Below the pieces are notes generated by a model. The model made no database searches, had not been told where the DNA came from, and saw only the letters and a program-made list of their open reading frames with translations. This document shows, piece by piece, positions 36,332 to 45,630 of a stretch of 64,000 nt of DNA (positions are counted from its first letter, which is position 1; every line of letters starts with the position of its first letter). The translations under genes were made by a program, and so were the position numbers. Source of the DNA: Bacillota bacterium (GTDB taxonomy: Bacteria > Bacillota > Clostridia > Acetivibrionales > Acetivibrionaceae); contig JAEWSG010000085.1 in NCBI GenBank assembly GCA_023398495.1, positions 52,671 through 116,670 on the forward strand, given 5' to 3'.

Positions 36332-36369
36332 AAATAATTCCTCCTTTGATAATTTTTTTGTGTTGTCAA

Positions 36370-36864
36370 TTAGTGCTTTTTTAACTTAAAATATCTTACA
36401 ATTGTTGATCCGATATTAACTTTTGCAGTTGCATCCAAACAAATATAGTCATTAGCCGGCATAAAATCCGGGGTATGAGAAATGGAATCTATATTAATAA
36501 ATTGTGAAACCACATTGATGGCTCCACATGCAATGCCTGTTGTAATTGGGTCGTTAAATCCATAATAAACGTTTACATGTACATCTTTAGGATCAGTTAT
36601 TTTTAAGAGCTCCATTCCTCCCTGCTTACTATTCGCTCTGTTGATGCTTTTTGTCAGTACCAACTTATTAAACAGATAGAGCTTGAGCACGGGAGCATTA
36701 TTCTCTATGGTTACAAAAGCATTTATAAATGAACCAAGCCAAAAAAGTTTCATACTTAGTTCCGATTTATCAGAATTAAATACCAATTTAATTCTCATAG
36801 CTTCCAGGAATAATAATATTATCAGAAGTATCACTACCAACATAATCAATAAAAACAAATTCAT
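36370..36864 (-). CDS. DUF2953 membrane protein (YtfI-like)
   Basis: 164 residues from the ATG with GGAGG seven bases upstream. One N-terminal membrane helix (LFLLIMLVVILLIILLFLEA) is followed by a compact domain with LVFNSDKSELSMKLFWLGSF and DVHVNVYYGFNDPITTGIAC, matching DUF2953. The gene lies next to ytfJ, as in Bacillus, so a spore-related role is likely though its function is unproven. Confidence 0.82.
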   Translation of the reverse strand: MNLFLLIMLVVILLIILLFLEAMRIKLVFNSDKSELSMKLFWLGSFINAFVTIENNAPVLKLYLFNKLVLTKSINRANSKQGGMELLKITDPKDVHVNVYYGFNDPITTGIACGAINVVSQFINIDSISHTPDFMPANDYICLDATAKVNIGSTIVRYFKLKKH

Positions 36865-36957
36865 CAAACTACCTCCGAGTGAAAGAGCATTTCTAAAAGT
36901 AGTTTAACCTTAAATGAAGTTATTATGTTGTTAACTTCTGCTTTTAAAAAGTAAAAG

Positions 36958-36992
36958 AATAACAAAATCGGGACTTTTCTTAAAGTCCCGAT
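36958..36992 (-). terminator. Terminator after the GH30-GH43 gene
   Basis: ATCGGGACTTT and AAAGTCCCGAT form a perfect 11-base stem with a TCTT loop. On the minus strand it is followed by TTTTGTTATT. Confidence 0.85.
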
Positions 36993-37095
36993 GCATATTT
37001 CTTATTTCATTCCGCTGCTAAAACTCCCAAATCTTTCCAGGTAGTAGTTTTCCTCTCTGATCATATGGTCAGGAGTTAAAACTTTGTAAGTCCTC

Positions 37096-40000
37096 TTACC
37101 TGCCTTTTGGAGGAAGTTGCGTAATAATCCCTAACAAATACTGTCTAAACACTGCAAAGTCTATGGAATTTACTGTTCCATCCAGATTAAGGTCTGCAAC
37201 TATGTGACCGTTTGAAACGGGTAACACAGTAATTATTCCCAGAAGGTATTGTCTAAATATCGCAAAATCTATAGAATTTACCGCTTTATCCCCGTTTAAA
37301 TCACCATAAGTATAATCAGTTGTTGGTGTTGGTGTTGGTATTTGGGTCGGAGTTGGAGTAATAGGTTTACCGGATATAATGTTATCGAGCTCCAACTGAG
37401 TTACACTGATAACACTGCCATGTCTTACACCTGACGGTACACTGAGCCCGGAAACTTTTGTCCAATTAACTGCATTCAAGTCCGTAGTCCTCCAACATTC
37501 GAAATTTCCGTTGTTAGCATAAAGATCATCATACATATACCAATAATCAGAATTATTGACTTTAAATACAAAAGGTCCTTCTGTATTAGCCGAGGTAATA
37601 AAATTCGGTGTAAAAACGCTGAAGCTTTTCGGAGACAAGGAATTTGATCTAGCAGCCTTAATAGATTTTCCTGAAGATCTTTCGTCCTTAAAAAACAAAT
37701 AAGATGTTCCATTATTTGTAACTATATGTGAATCAATCACATCATAACCAGGATCAAAAAACACTTCGTAGTTACTCACCGTTTGGAAATCTGTAGTATA
37801 ATTTACATATGTACGGTTGTAATCCGTATTACCAGACCAATATATTCCATACTGCTTTCTATTCTCGTCATAGAACACCTCTGGTGCCCATGCATGCATA
37901 TTTCTATCATGGACTTTTATTAAGCGTTCCTTAAAGCTTATCAAGTCATCAGAGTCCCAATAATGAATATACTGGCTTGTATCACCCCAATTAGTTCCCA
38001 GCATATCAGTTGCAACTATTCCGAACTTTCCATCCTGTTTTCTGAACAAATACGGATCGCGAATACCTTTCGTTCCCATGTTTGCATATAAAACAGGCCT
38101 TCCATTATTTATATTTGTCCACCTTAGACCGTCTCTACTGTAGCAGAGATTCAGACCATATTCGCCTGATGCTTGTTTAAAATAAGCCATAATATAACCT
38201 GCATACGGTGAATTTCCTGGTGTGGAGGTTGGTATAGGTTCCGTACCGCTAATCAACTTGAAGGTTGCATCCTGTCTGTCAACATCAGCCAAAATCTGCT
38301 CAAGTTTCAACTTATAGTCATAGTGCCTTATATATCTGTCAGGAAAATTATACGATTGGAAGGAAATATATGAAGAATCAGCAAGCCCGGATACTTTTTT
38401 AAAGGTTGCATCTTCAGCAAAAACTGTAGTTCCGTCGTTCTTTTCCAATCTAAAATCATAATCCCAATGTCTTAAGTAGTAACCCGGGTATGTAACCGAT
38501 TGGATGGAAACATATTCTTCTCCACTATTAGCAAGACCTGAAACCAGTTGCCACTGTGAATCGGTTTCTGGAGTGACATAGTCATCTATCCTGGCATCAA
38601 AATCAACATGCCTAACATACAAATCCGGGTAATTATAGGATTGAAGCCTTATTGTTGTAAGAGTTTGTGTAGCACCACCCTCCTCAAGCGTTATAACATA
38701 TGTATTTATGGAATAAGGCGGCAAATTATCTGAAATACTCTTATTTGATGCTGTTATATTACTTTTTGCCAAACTAAGACTCGAAGATGTTCTGTACACT
38801 TCAACTGAACTTTTTACACCTGCAAATCTGGACAGATTAAATGTAAAGCTTTCACTTGAGGATTTATTATCGTTGGTAGCTACAATAACCAGCTTCTTTT
38901 TATCCGGGCTTATTGCCGCAATTGTTTTCTCATTATTAGCACTAATAATTGTATAACCCGGTCTAATAAACCTGCTATAATTTGAATGCATATAGAATTT
39001 TTCTGTAAGTGTAAACGATTGAGCAGAATTATCTACATATAGGCTTCCCCAATTACCTCCATCTATTATCTGCCAATCCAACCATGCTACGCATTGCATT
39101 TCTTTCAAGTCTGTAACAATACGTTTTGATAACATAATACATGAATCAGCCATATTTCCATCAAAACTCAATGGGCCGGATTCTGACTGCCAGATTCTTA
39201 GCCCTTTAGATTTTGCAAGATCTCTATATTCAGTTCTTCTTGAACCGTGATAAGAATGCACATTTGCCTGGGACAAATATGATAAGGTAGTTGAGTCATA
39301 AGTCCCAAGCCCAGATAAGCCAGTATCAATACTGTTTTCATCAGCAGCACTGACTGTAGTCCCGGTCAAACCCTTTGCTTTCAATTTTGCACCTATTTCT
39401 TTTATAATTTTCTGTTGATTATCATATGAAAAGGAGCACCCCTCCTGTCCGCCATTAGCTTTCCACCAGTTTACATTAGGCTCATTCAAAGGCTCTAGCG
39501 TTCTGAAGGTTATCCCCCACGAATCTCTGAAATGTTTTACAACTTCAGTAAGGTAATTTGCAAAATCGTCATAATAATCGTCTTTCAAGTTATTTGAACC
39601 ATCAGTATTCCCAGAAGCACATCCACTTTTGGTCATCCAATATGGAGGAGAGTTTGAAAAAGCCTCAAGTATCATATCCGATCCATAATACTTTCCTCTT
39701 TCTATCAGTCCATTAAGTACAGCTCGTTGAGTGGCATCAGCATTCCAGTTCCATGAACCGTTTGCATTCTGATATCCTTCAATAGAACCATAAGCCCTCA
39801 TATGATTATGAGCTGGGTTATCCCCACCACCAATATTATATCTGAATATATTATATCCTAGTCCATCAGTAGGGTTCACAATTTTATCAATTAATTTATT
39901 TCTGTTATCGGCAGACCAACTGCCAATCTGATTTCCCCACCAGCATATGCTTGAGCCCCAACCTTCAATAGTCTGGTAAGTTGCATTAGGGTCAATAGTA

Positions 40001-40098
40001 ACAGTAGTTGCAGCATAAGTTTTTATTGTATTTTGTAAAAGTAATGCTGACAGAAAAAGAACTACAACTATTAATGAAAACTTTCTTAGGTTTTTCAC
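37096..40098 (-). CDS. Cellulosomal GH30 - CBM42 - GH43 - dockerin two-enzyme protein
   Basis: 1000 residues from a GTG (MKNLRKFSLIVVVLFLSALL) seven bases after AGGAGG; the ATG two codons earlier abuts that site. Signal peptide to about residue 28. A GH30 domain (30-475; QTIEGWGSSICWWGNQ, acid/base Glu in LEPLNEPNVNWW, nucleophile Glu in IWQSESGPLS) most resembles the endo-beta-1,6-galactanase branch. CBM42/AbfB follows (about 480-620; LQSYNYPDLYVRHVDFD). A GH43-like beta-propeller (635-905; base Asp in GIRDPYLFRK, acidic residues in DVIDSHIV and NTEGPFVF) comes next, then a Pro/Thr linker and two dockerin repeats. The likely substrate is arabinogalactan side chains, inferred from the GH30 type and CBM42. 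Confidence 0.9.
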   Translation of the reverse strand: MKNLRKFSLIVVVLFLSALLLQNTIKTYAATTVTIDPNATYQTIEGWGSSICWWGNQIGSWSADNRNKLIDKIVNPTDGLGYNIFRYNIGGGDNPAHNHMRAYGSIEGYQNANGSWNWNADATQRAVLNGLIERGKYYGSDMILEAFSNSPPYWMTKSGCASGNTDGSNNLKDDYYDDFANYLTEVVKHFRDSWGITFRTLEPLNEPNVNWWKANGGQEGCSFSYDNQQKIIKEIGAKLKAKGLTGTTVSAADENSIDTGLSGLGTYDSTTLSYLSQANVHSYHGSRRTEYRDLAKSKGLRIWQSESGPLSFDGNMADSCIMLSKRIVTDLKEMQCVAWLDWQIIDGGNWGSLYVDNSAQSFTLTEKFYMHSNYSRFIRPGYTIISANNEKTIAAISPDKKKLVIVATNDNKSSSESFTFNLSRFAGVKSSVEVYRTSSSLSLAKSNITASNKSISDNLPPYSINTYVITLEEGGATQTLTTIRLQSYNYPDLYVRHVDFDARIDDYVTPETDSQWQLVSGLANSGEEYVSIQSVTYPGYYLRHWDYDFRLEKNDGTTVFAEDATFKKVSGLADSSYISFQSYNFPDRYIRHYDYKLKLEQILADVDRQDATFKLISGTEPIPTSTPGNSPYAGYIMAYFKQASGEYGLNLCYSRDGLRWTNINNGRPVLYANMGTKGIRDPYLFRKQDGKFGIVATDMLGTNWGDTSQYIHYWDSDDLISFKERLIKVHDRNMHAWAPEVFYDENRKQYGIYWSGNTDYNRTYVNYTTDFQTVSNYEVFFDPGYDVIDSHIVTNNGTSYLFFKDERSSGKSIKAARSNSLSPKSFSVFTPNFITSANTEGPFVFKVNNSDYWYMYDDLYANNGNFECWRTTDLNAVNWTKVSGLSVPSGVRHGSVISVTQLELDNIISGKPITPTPTQIPTPTPTTDYTYGDLNGDKAVNSIDFAIFRQYLLGIITVLPVSNGHIVADLNLDGTVNSIDFAVFRQYLLGIITQLPPKGR

Positions 40099-40179
40099 AA
40101 ACATTCCTCCTTTTAAAATTCACCAAACTTCTATATATTGATAACGTACACCAAAGCCCTAGCCAATTTTTGTCTGTTT

Positions 40180-40250
40180 TAAAAAGCAGAAGCACTAATA
40201 ATAAGTCGCAGTAGATTTCTCAATTTAACTGCGACTCATTATTAGTGTTA
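40180..40250 (-). terminator. Hairpin between two dockerin glycosidase genes
   Basis: On the minus strand CACTAATAATGAGTCGCAGT pairs with ACTGCGACTTATTATTAGTG across a 15-base loop, and TTCTGCTTTTT follows. It probably ends or attenuates transcription of the CBM42-GH43 gene ahead of the GH30 gene. Confidence 0.7.
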
Positions 40251-40290
40251 AGCATATCTAATTTTCATCTCCAATTAAAGCTTCTTTAGC

Positions 40291-42120
40291 CTAATTGGTA
40301 TGAGGTAGGGCTTGTATAATACCTAAAAGATACATTCTAAACATTGCAAAATCTATTGAATTTATATTTCCATCTAAATTGAGATCACCGACAATCTTCC
40401 AGTTTTGTGCAGGAAGTGTACTGGAAATACCAAGCAAGTAACTTCTCATAAGTGCGAAATCAATCGAATTAACAGCTCTGTCACCATTTAAATCACCGTA
40501 GATAAGTTTATCCGTAGTAGTTTTAGTCGGTGTAGATGTTGGTATTGGAGTGGGTGTTGGCTTTGGAGTTTGAGCCGGAGTATATATAATGTTTGTACCG
40601 TCAGCAACCGGTATTCCGAAATTCGGTGTACCATCAGCATTCCAGCTCACTTTTTGTGCACGAGTATGCCTGTTTGGGTCATACAAAGGATCTCCTGTTA
40701 TATTACGGTAATTCCTGGCATGATATATCATAATATCTACCTTTCCATCCGGTGAAGTTGTAAAGGAATTATGCCCCGGCCCATACTGGCTCGTAGATGT
40801 ATTAGTCTGAAACACTGGATTGGGCGATTTATACCATGATTTTGGATCCAACAAATTACTGGTGTCCGATGCAGTTAATAACCCCATGCAGTAATTTGAG
40901 TCTGTTGCACTCGCTGAAAAGGTCATGAAAATTCTTCCGTTCCTTTTTATTATAGCTGGCCCCTCATTTACTGCATAACCAATCTTTTCCCACGAATACT
41001 GAGGTGTTGCAATCATAACCTGATTTCCGATAATCGAAAGAGGACCATTCATTTTAGCAATATAAATATTACTATTGCTTGCTATTTTAGAATCTTGTTG
41101 AGCCCATACAAGATACCTGATCCCATTATGTTCAAAGATAGTTGCATCAAGTGTAAAGGACTCCCAATTGGTCTTTAATTGTCCTCTTTCAATCCATGTT
41201 CCGGTAACAGGATTTGAATCTGAGCATTCAAGAACGTATAAACGGATGTCAAAGCGGTTGCTCGATGTCCCTGCTGTAAAATATATATACCATCTTCCAT
41301 CAATAAAATGAATTTCGGGAGCCCAGATATGTCCACCCATAATTCCGCTTGAGTGTCTCCTCCATATCGTTATAGGTGTAGCTGTTGACAATCCTTGTAT
41401 AGTTCTTGCTCTTCTCAGCTCAATTCTGTCATATTCCGGAACTGATGCAGTCATATAATAATAACCGTCTGTATGTTTGTAAACCCATGGATCAGCCCTT
41501 TGTCTGACTATTGGATTTGTTACAATAACAGCATCTTCCGGTTGGTCTGAATTTTCGGATAAATTAATCATTCTGAAGGTGGCATCCTGCCTGTCAAGAT
41601 CAGTCGAAATCTCTTCCAATTTTAACAATTTTTCGTAATGCCTTATATATCTCGAAGGAAAATTATACGACTGAAAAGAAGTATATGAAGCTTCAGCAAG
41701 CCCTTTAACCAGTTTGAAGGTCGCATCCGCAGCAAAACTCGATGTTCCATCGTTCTTTTCCAACACAAAATCATACTCCCAATGTCTTAAAAAGTAATTC
41801 GGATAATTTACCGATTGTATAGATATATATCCCTCTGTCTGGTTGGCAAGACCAGGCACCAACCTCCATTGTGAATCTATTTCAGGGGTAACATTTTCGT
41901 CTATTCTGACGTCATAATCGGCATGTCTTATATACATACTAGAGTAATTATATGATTGAAGCTTAATTATAGCTTCATCTCCTTCCATCACATTATTAGC
42001 CATCTCAGCTGCATTAGCTGTATGCATATTTTTTATTGTAAGGTTACTACAGTAGCATAACGGGTTTGCTACTAATAACGCAGCAAAAACTAGTACAATG
42101 AATTTAAAAGCTCTTTTCAT
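40291..42120 (-). CDS. Cellulosomal CBM42-GH43 exo-arabinofuranosidase with dockerin
   Basis: 609 residues from the ATG giving MKRAFKFIVLVFAALLVANP, nine bases after GGGAGG. After the signal peptide comes an N-terminal CBM42/AbfB domain (LQSYNYSSMYIRHADYD, FLRHWEYDF, YIRHYEKLL: a three-fold trefoil). GH43 follows with base Asp in QRADPWVYKHTDGYYYM, the modulating Asp in FTLDATIFEH and acid Glu in VNEGPAIIKR, closest in pattern to subfamily 26 exo-alpha-1,5-arabinofuranosidases. A Pro/Thr linker and two dockerin repeats end the protein. It should release arabinose from arabinan chains on the cellulosome. Confidence 0.92.
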   Translation of the reverse strand: MKRAFKFIVLVFAALLVANPLCYCSNLTIKNMHTANAAEMANNVMEGDEAIIKLQSYNYSSMYIRHADYDVRIDENVTPEIDSQWRLVPGLANQTEGYISIQSVNYPNYFLRHWEYDFVLEKNDGTSSFAADATFKLVKGLAEASYTSFQSYNFPSRYIRHYEKLLKLEEISTDLDRQDATFRMINLSENSDQPEDAVIVTNPIVRQRADPWVYKHTDGYYYMTASVPEYDRIELRRARTIQGLSTATPITIWRRHSSGIMGGHIWAPEIHFIDGRWYIYFTAGTSSNRFDIRLYVLECSDSNPVTGTWIERGQLKTNWESFTLDATIFEHNGIRYLVWAQQDSKIASNSNIYIAKMNGPLSIIGNQVMIATPQYSWEKIGYAVNEGPAIIKRNGRIFMTFSASATDSNYCMGLLTASDTSNLLDPKSWYKSPNPVFQTNTSTSQYGPGHNSFTTSPDGKVDIMIYHARNYRNITGDPLYDPNRHTRAQKVSWNADGTPNFGIPVADGTNIIYTPAQTPKPTPTPIPTSTPTKTTTDKLIYGDLNGDRAVNSIDFALMRSYLLGISSTLPAQNWKIVGDLNLDGNINSIDFAMFRMYLLGIIQALPHTN

Positions 42121-42227
42121 ATTGGTAATCCTCCCCATTAATTAAGACCAATATAGCTTATACCATTTTAAATACTTCTTTAATAAAGGATTGCAAAGCT
42201 CCTTTAAGATAATAGAATTCTTAATAT

Positions 42228-42267
42228 CTTCTTAAAAAGTTTGTCAAAAAACAAACTTTTTAAGAAG
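42228..42267. other. Perfect 17-bp hairpin downstream of the GH127 gene
   Basis: CTTCTTAAAAAGTTTGT and ACAAACTTTTTAAGAAG flank a six-base loop. No T tract follows on the minus strand, so it is either a weak terminator or an RNA-stabilising 3' hairpin of the GH127 transcript. Confidence 0.6.
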
Positions 42268-42295
42268 AATTATATACCTCAGGATGTGCTCAATA

Positions 42296-45200
42296 TCAAT
42301 TGAAAGAAGAGATAATGCCTAATAAATATTGTCTCATCAATGCAAAGTCGATTGAGTTTACAAAAGTATCAGCATTAACATCAGCATTAATCATTTTCTC
42401 TGCTGTTAAAGGTGTCACACCGAGCAAATGCAATCTTAATGATGCAAAATCTATTGAATTGACTTTTCCATCATTATTTACATCACCTCTTAGAACTTTG
42501 TTTGGTGTCGGAGTAGGTACAACTTCGTCGGAGTCACCTAATATATAGATATTTTCGAATACACCTCCAACAATGCTTGCTCCCCTGTTAGCAAATTTAA
42601 CTGTCACTTTTGATTTCCCTGCTATCCATGCAGATGGTATCTTGTATTGCACTTCATAAAAACCAGTTGGATTTTTAGACTGCACGGTCTCTTCTTTTAA
42701 TAAATTACCATCTATATAGACATTAAAGGTTCTTCCTGCATCACCGCTATAATATTGGGCTACAAGGTAATTAGTTATTGTTGGAACAACCTTCATATCA
42801 TAGCTGAACCATCCATCTCCTGTAACAGAGCTTGCTGCACCGTTTGTCGAAGGATTTACATTTGCATGACGGTACATAAGACCACTGAAGCTTCCTCCCG
42901 ATGAATTACCCTGTAAATTATGCGAAAAGTCATTTGCAACATGTACAGTGTCTATAACTGATTCAACTGGAGTTGGTGTTGTTGTCGGAGTAGGTGTAGT
43001 TGTAACCTCACTAGGATCCTTTAATATATAAATAGTTCCGAATACACCTCCAACAATGCTTGATCCCCTATTGGCAAATTTAACTGTTACCTTTGATTTG
43101 CCTGCCATCCAATCAGAAGGTATCTTGTATTGCACTTCATAAAAATCAGTAGGATTTTTCGACTGAACAGTTTCTTCCTTTAATAAATTGCCATCTATGT
43201 AGATATTAAAGGTTCTTCCTACATCACCGCTATAATATTTTACTACAAGATAATTAGTTATTGTTGGAATAACCGTCATGTCATAACTGAACCATCCATT
43301 TCCTGTAACAGAGCTTGCGGGAGCGTTTGTCGAAGGATTTACATTTGCATGACGGTACATAAGGCCTCCGTAGCTTCCTCCTGTTGAATTACCCTTTAAG
43401 TTATGCAAAAGCTCATACTGGTCATTTGTAACAGGCACAGAATCTATCGTCAGGTTTTCTCTTTCTTCTGCCTCTTTTTTTGCCTTAAGGTAGGCTTCTA
43501 AAGCCGCCTGATCCATCTTCATAAGAGTAAAGTAAATACCATATCTGTCCTGATATCTTTTATAATGAAGAGTAAATTTCAACCTGTTATCTTCATCGGT
43601 GTTTCTTAAAGTAAACTCTGATTTACCTGGCGTCTTAACCAAGTTGTTTTTAATATTCCTTAACCAGGTGTCAACACTATCAGAAATTAGAATATAGTCT
43701 TTAATTGTAACATTTTTTGTTGCTTTTAAAACATTTACTCCATGAGATGCAGTAGTCATGTTCTCAGTCCCAAGCCCTGCACTTAAAACGAAAGGACCAT
43801 AAGTAAATGCAACACAATCCGGCTTATCGGTAAGCCTTGACACTTGCACTTCCATTGGTATATCTAACTCCACCTTATCTCCTGATTTCCAAACTCTATT
43901 TACACTGATGTAGCCGTTTGTTTTCGTGTTACTTACTGCAACCCCATTTACTAAAACAGTTATATTCTGTCCTGCTGGTATCCATGCAGGAGATCTGAAT
44001 TTCAAATTGACCGAGGTCGAGGGTGCTGAGTTAATAGTAAAGTTCACCTTACTGGAATCCGGTAAATTGGCTGTCTGAGTTAATGAAAACCCTTTTTCAC
44101 TCCAGTTAACTGTTGAGCTCAAGTACATATTTACATACAAATCCGTACTGTTATGAAAATAAAGGCTGTCATTAAGCTTTGTAAAGTTTTCCATTCCAGT
44201 TCCGGTACAGCACCAAAAGTGGTTTGTTTCTGAGCCAAAAACTTTGAAGTAACCTGTTGCCATCGGTTGAAAATACATTGTCATACCTGTTTCAGGATTC
44301 TGAGATGCCATAATAGCATTTATAAAAGTTCTTTCATAAAAGTCTGCGTATTTTACATCTGCTGTGACTTTGAAAAGTTCCCTAGAAAGCTTAAGCATGT
44401 TATATGTATTACAGGTTTCGTTGTTAACGTTAGTTGAAGTGGCATGAAGTTTACCAGCTTGCCTGAAAAGCTCATTCTCACTGTTACCACCTGTAACATA
44501 AGTGTGGTCTCTTAAAACGATTTCAAAAAACTTTTGTGCGGTAGTAAGGTAAGAGCTTTCAGCACTTCCCAATGTACGGTAACGGTTCAGAGCCCCTACA
44601 AATTTAGGTATTGTGGTATTGGCATGTTTGCCCGGTAAAACATTATTCCCCGCTGAAATGGTATTAAATAAATTAGTCTCATCAAACAAATGTGCTGCAG
44701 TTAAATGATTATTACTTCTTGTAATTTTGTACAATTCATAAAGACAATCATTCATTCCACCATATTCTACGCCTAGTACCCTTGAACGCAATGAACTATC
44801 CCATCTTGACGCTCTGTTATAAACCCAGTCTCCCAACTTTTTAGCTATGTTTAACGCCTTAGGATTCCCTTCATAATTATAAACATCTATTAATCCGGTT
44901 AGAATCTTGTGCATGGTATACCATGGCACCCAACTTGAACCTGTTGCTTTTCCTTCAATAACATCAAAATGTGTTTCAGAAGTTGCAAACAGATAACCGC
45001 TGCTGGATTTGTTCTGACATGCTTCCAGTTCATCGATGATATAATCGATTCTATTTTTTAATTCATTACTTAGTGTTGCATCGGTTTTAGAATTTTTATA
45101 TGCCATTGCAATAGCAGACAAATAATGTCCCAAAGTATGGCCTTGAATCATAGAAGACTCCCAGCTGCCATATTTATCTGCCTTTTTTGGTAATCTAGCA

Positions 45201-45442
45201 ACCTCTCTGAAGCCAGCTACAAGTCGATCAGCACTAAGTTTTTTCAGATATGCAACTTCTTTGTTAAAGGCATTCACATAGTACGGATCAGTTATTTTTA
45301 CCTTTTCCATGTCAAATTCCTGCAACAGTTCCACACTACTTGCAGCAGGAACTTCAGAAGGTGGCAGTACCGTAAACATTAGAGACGATACCATAATAGA
45401 TGCCAATAATAAACCTATTGCTTTTTTTGCTTTTTTATACAT
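42296..45442 (-). CDS. Cellulosomal GH127-type beta-L-arabinofuranosidase with two DUF6805-like modules and dockerin
   Basis: 1048 residues behind GGGAGGGAG. Signal peptide to about residue 33. The (alpha/alpha)6 barrel carries GH127 hallmarks: QGHTLGHYLSAIAMAYKNS, YGGMNDCLYELYKIT, and HFWCCTGTGMENFTKLNDS with the cysteines known in this family to bind zinc and serve as nucleophile. Two nearly identical beta modules follow (each NYLVxxYYSGDxGRTFNxYI ... KVTVKFANRG), of DUF6805 type, separated by a Pro/Thr linker, then two dockerin repeats. GH127 enzymes cleave beta-L-arabinofuranosyl linkages such as those on hydroxyproline-rich plant glycoproteins. The duplicated modules probably bind carbohydrate, but this is not known. 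Confidence 0.9.
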   Translation of the reverse strand: MYKKAKKAIGLLLASIMVSSLMFTVLPPSEVPAASSVELLQEFDMEKVKITDPYYVNAFNKEVAYLKKLSADRLVAGFREVARLPKKADKYGSWESSMIQGHTLGHYLSAIAMAYKNSKTDATLSNELKNRIDYIIDELEACQNKSSSGYLFATSETHFDVIEGKATGSSWVPWYTMHKILTGLIDVYNYEGNPKALNIAKKLGDWVYNRASRWDSSLRSRVLGVEYGGMNDCLYELYKITRSNNHLTAAHLFDETNLFNTISAGNNVLPGKHANTTIPKFVGALNRYRTLGSAESSYLTTAQKFFEIVLRDHTYVTGGNSENELFRQAGKLHATSTNVNNETCNTYNMLKLSRELFKVTADVKYADFYERTFINAIMASQNPETGMTMYFQPMATGYFKVFGSETNHFWCCTGTGMENFTKLNDSLYFHNSTDLYVNMYLSSTVNWSEKGFSLTQTANLPDSSKVNFTINSAPSTSVNLKFRSPAWIPAGQNITVLVNGVAVSNTKTNGYISVNRVWKSGDKVELDIPMEVQVSRLTDKPDCVAFTYGPFVLSAGLGTENMTTASHGVNVLKATKNVTIKDYILISDSVDTWLRNIKNNLVKTPGKSEFTLRNTDEDNRLKFTLHYKRYQDRYGIYFTLMKMDQAALEAYLKAKKEAEERENLTIDSVPVTNDQYELLHNLKGNSTGGSYGGLMYRHANVNPSTNAPASSVTGNGWFSYDMTVIPTITNYLVVKYYSGDVGRTFNIYIDGNLLKEETVQSKNPTDFYEVQYKIPSDWMAGKSKVTVKFANRGSSIVGGVFGTIYILKDPSEVTTTPTPTTTPTPVESVIDTVHVANDFSHNLQGNSSGGSFSGLMYRHANVNPSTNGAASSVTGDGWFSYDMKVVPTITNYLVAQYYSGDAGRTFNVYIDGNLLKEETVQSKNPTGFYEVQYKIPSAWIAGKSKVTVKFANRGASIVGGVFENIYILGDSDEVVPTPTPNKVLRGDVNNDGKVNSIDFASLRLHLLGVTPLTAEKMINADVNADTFVNSIDFALMRQYLLGIISSFN

Positions 45443-45594
45443 CTTTCTCCCTCCATTTTTTAAAATAAATTTATATAATTACACATTATACAAGGCACTG
45501 TAATTATCAAATTCTATTCGTTTGTGTTATATGTTCGGAATGAATACTTTTTTTTTGTCAGGTTTTTATTATGTATTAATAAATAATCATATTT

Positions 45595-45630
45595 TGTTTT
45601 TAACATAATTCATTTCTATAGATGAATCGT
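45595..45630 (+). repeat. Fragment of family D repeat
   Basis: TTTAACATAATTCATTTCTA followed by TAGATGAAT matches the first palindrome of the copy at 7771-7888, shortened. It directly abuts the stop codon of the next gene. Confidence 0.45.

Noticed and set aside
36996..37100. Minus-strand frame ending YYLERFGSFSSGMK after the GH30-GH43 gene
   Set aside because: About 30 codons look protein-like, but there is no ribosome-binding site, it overlaps the dockerin end and no family is recognised.
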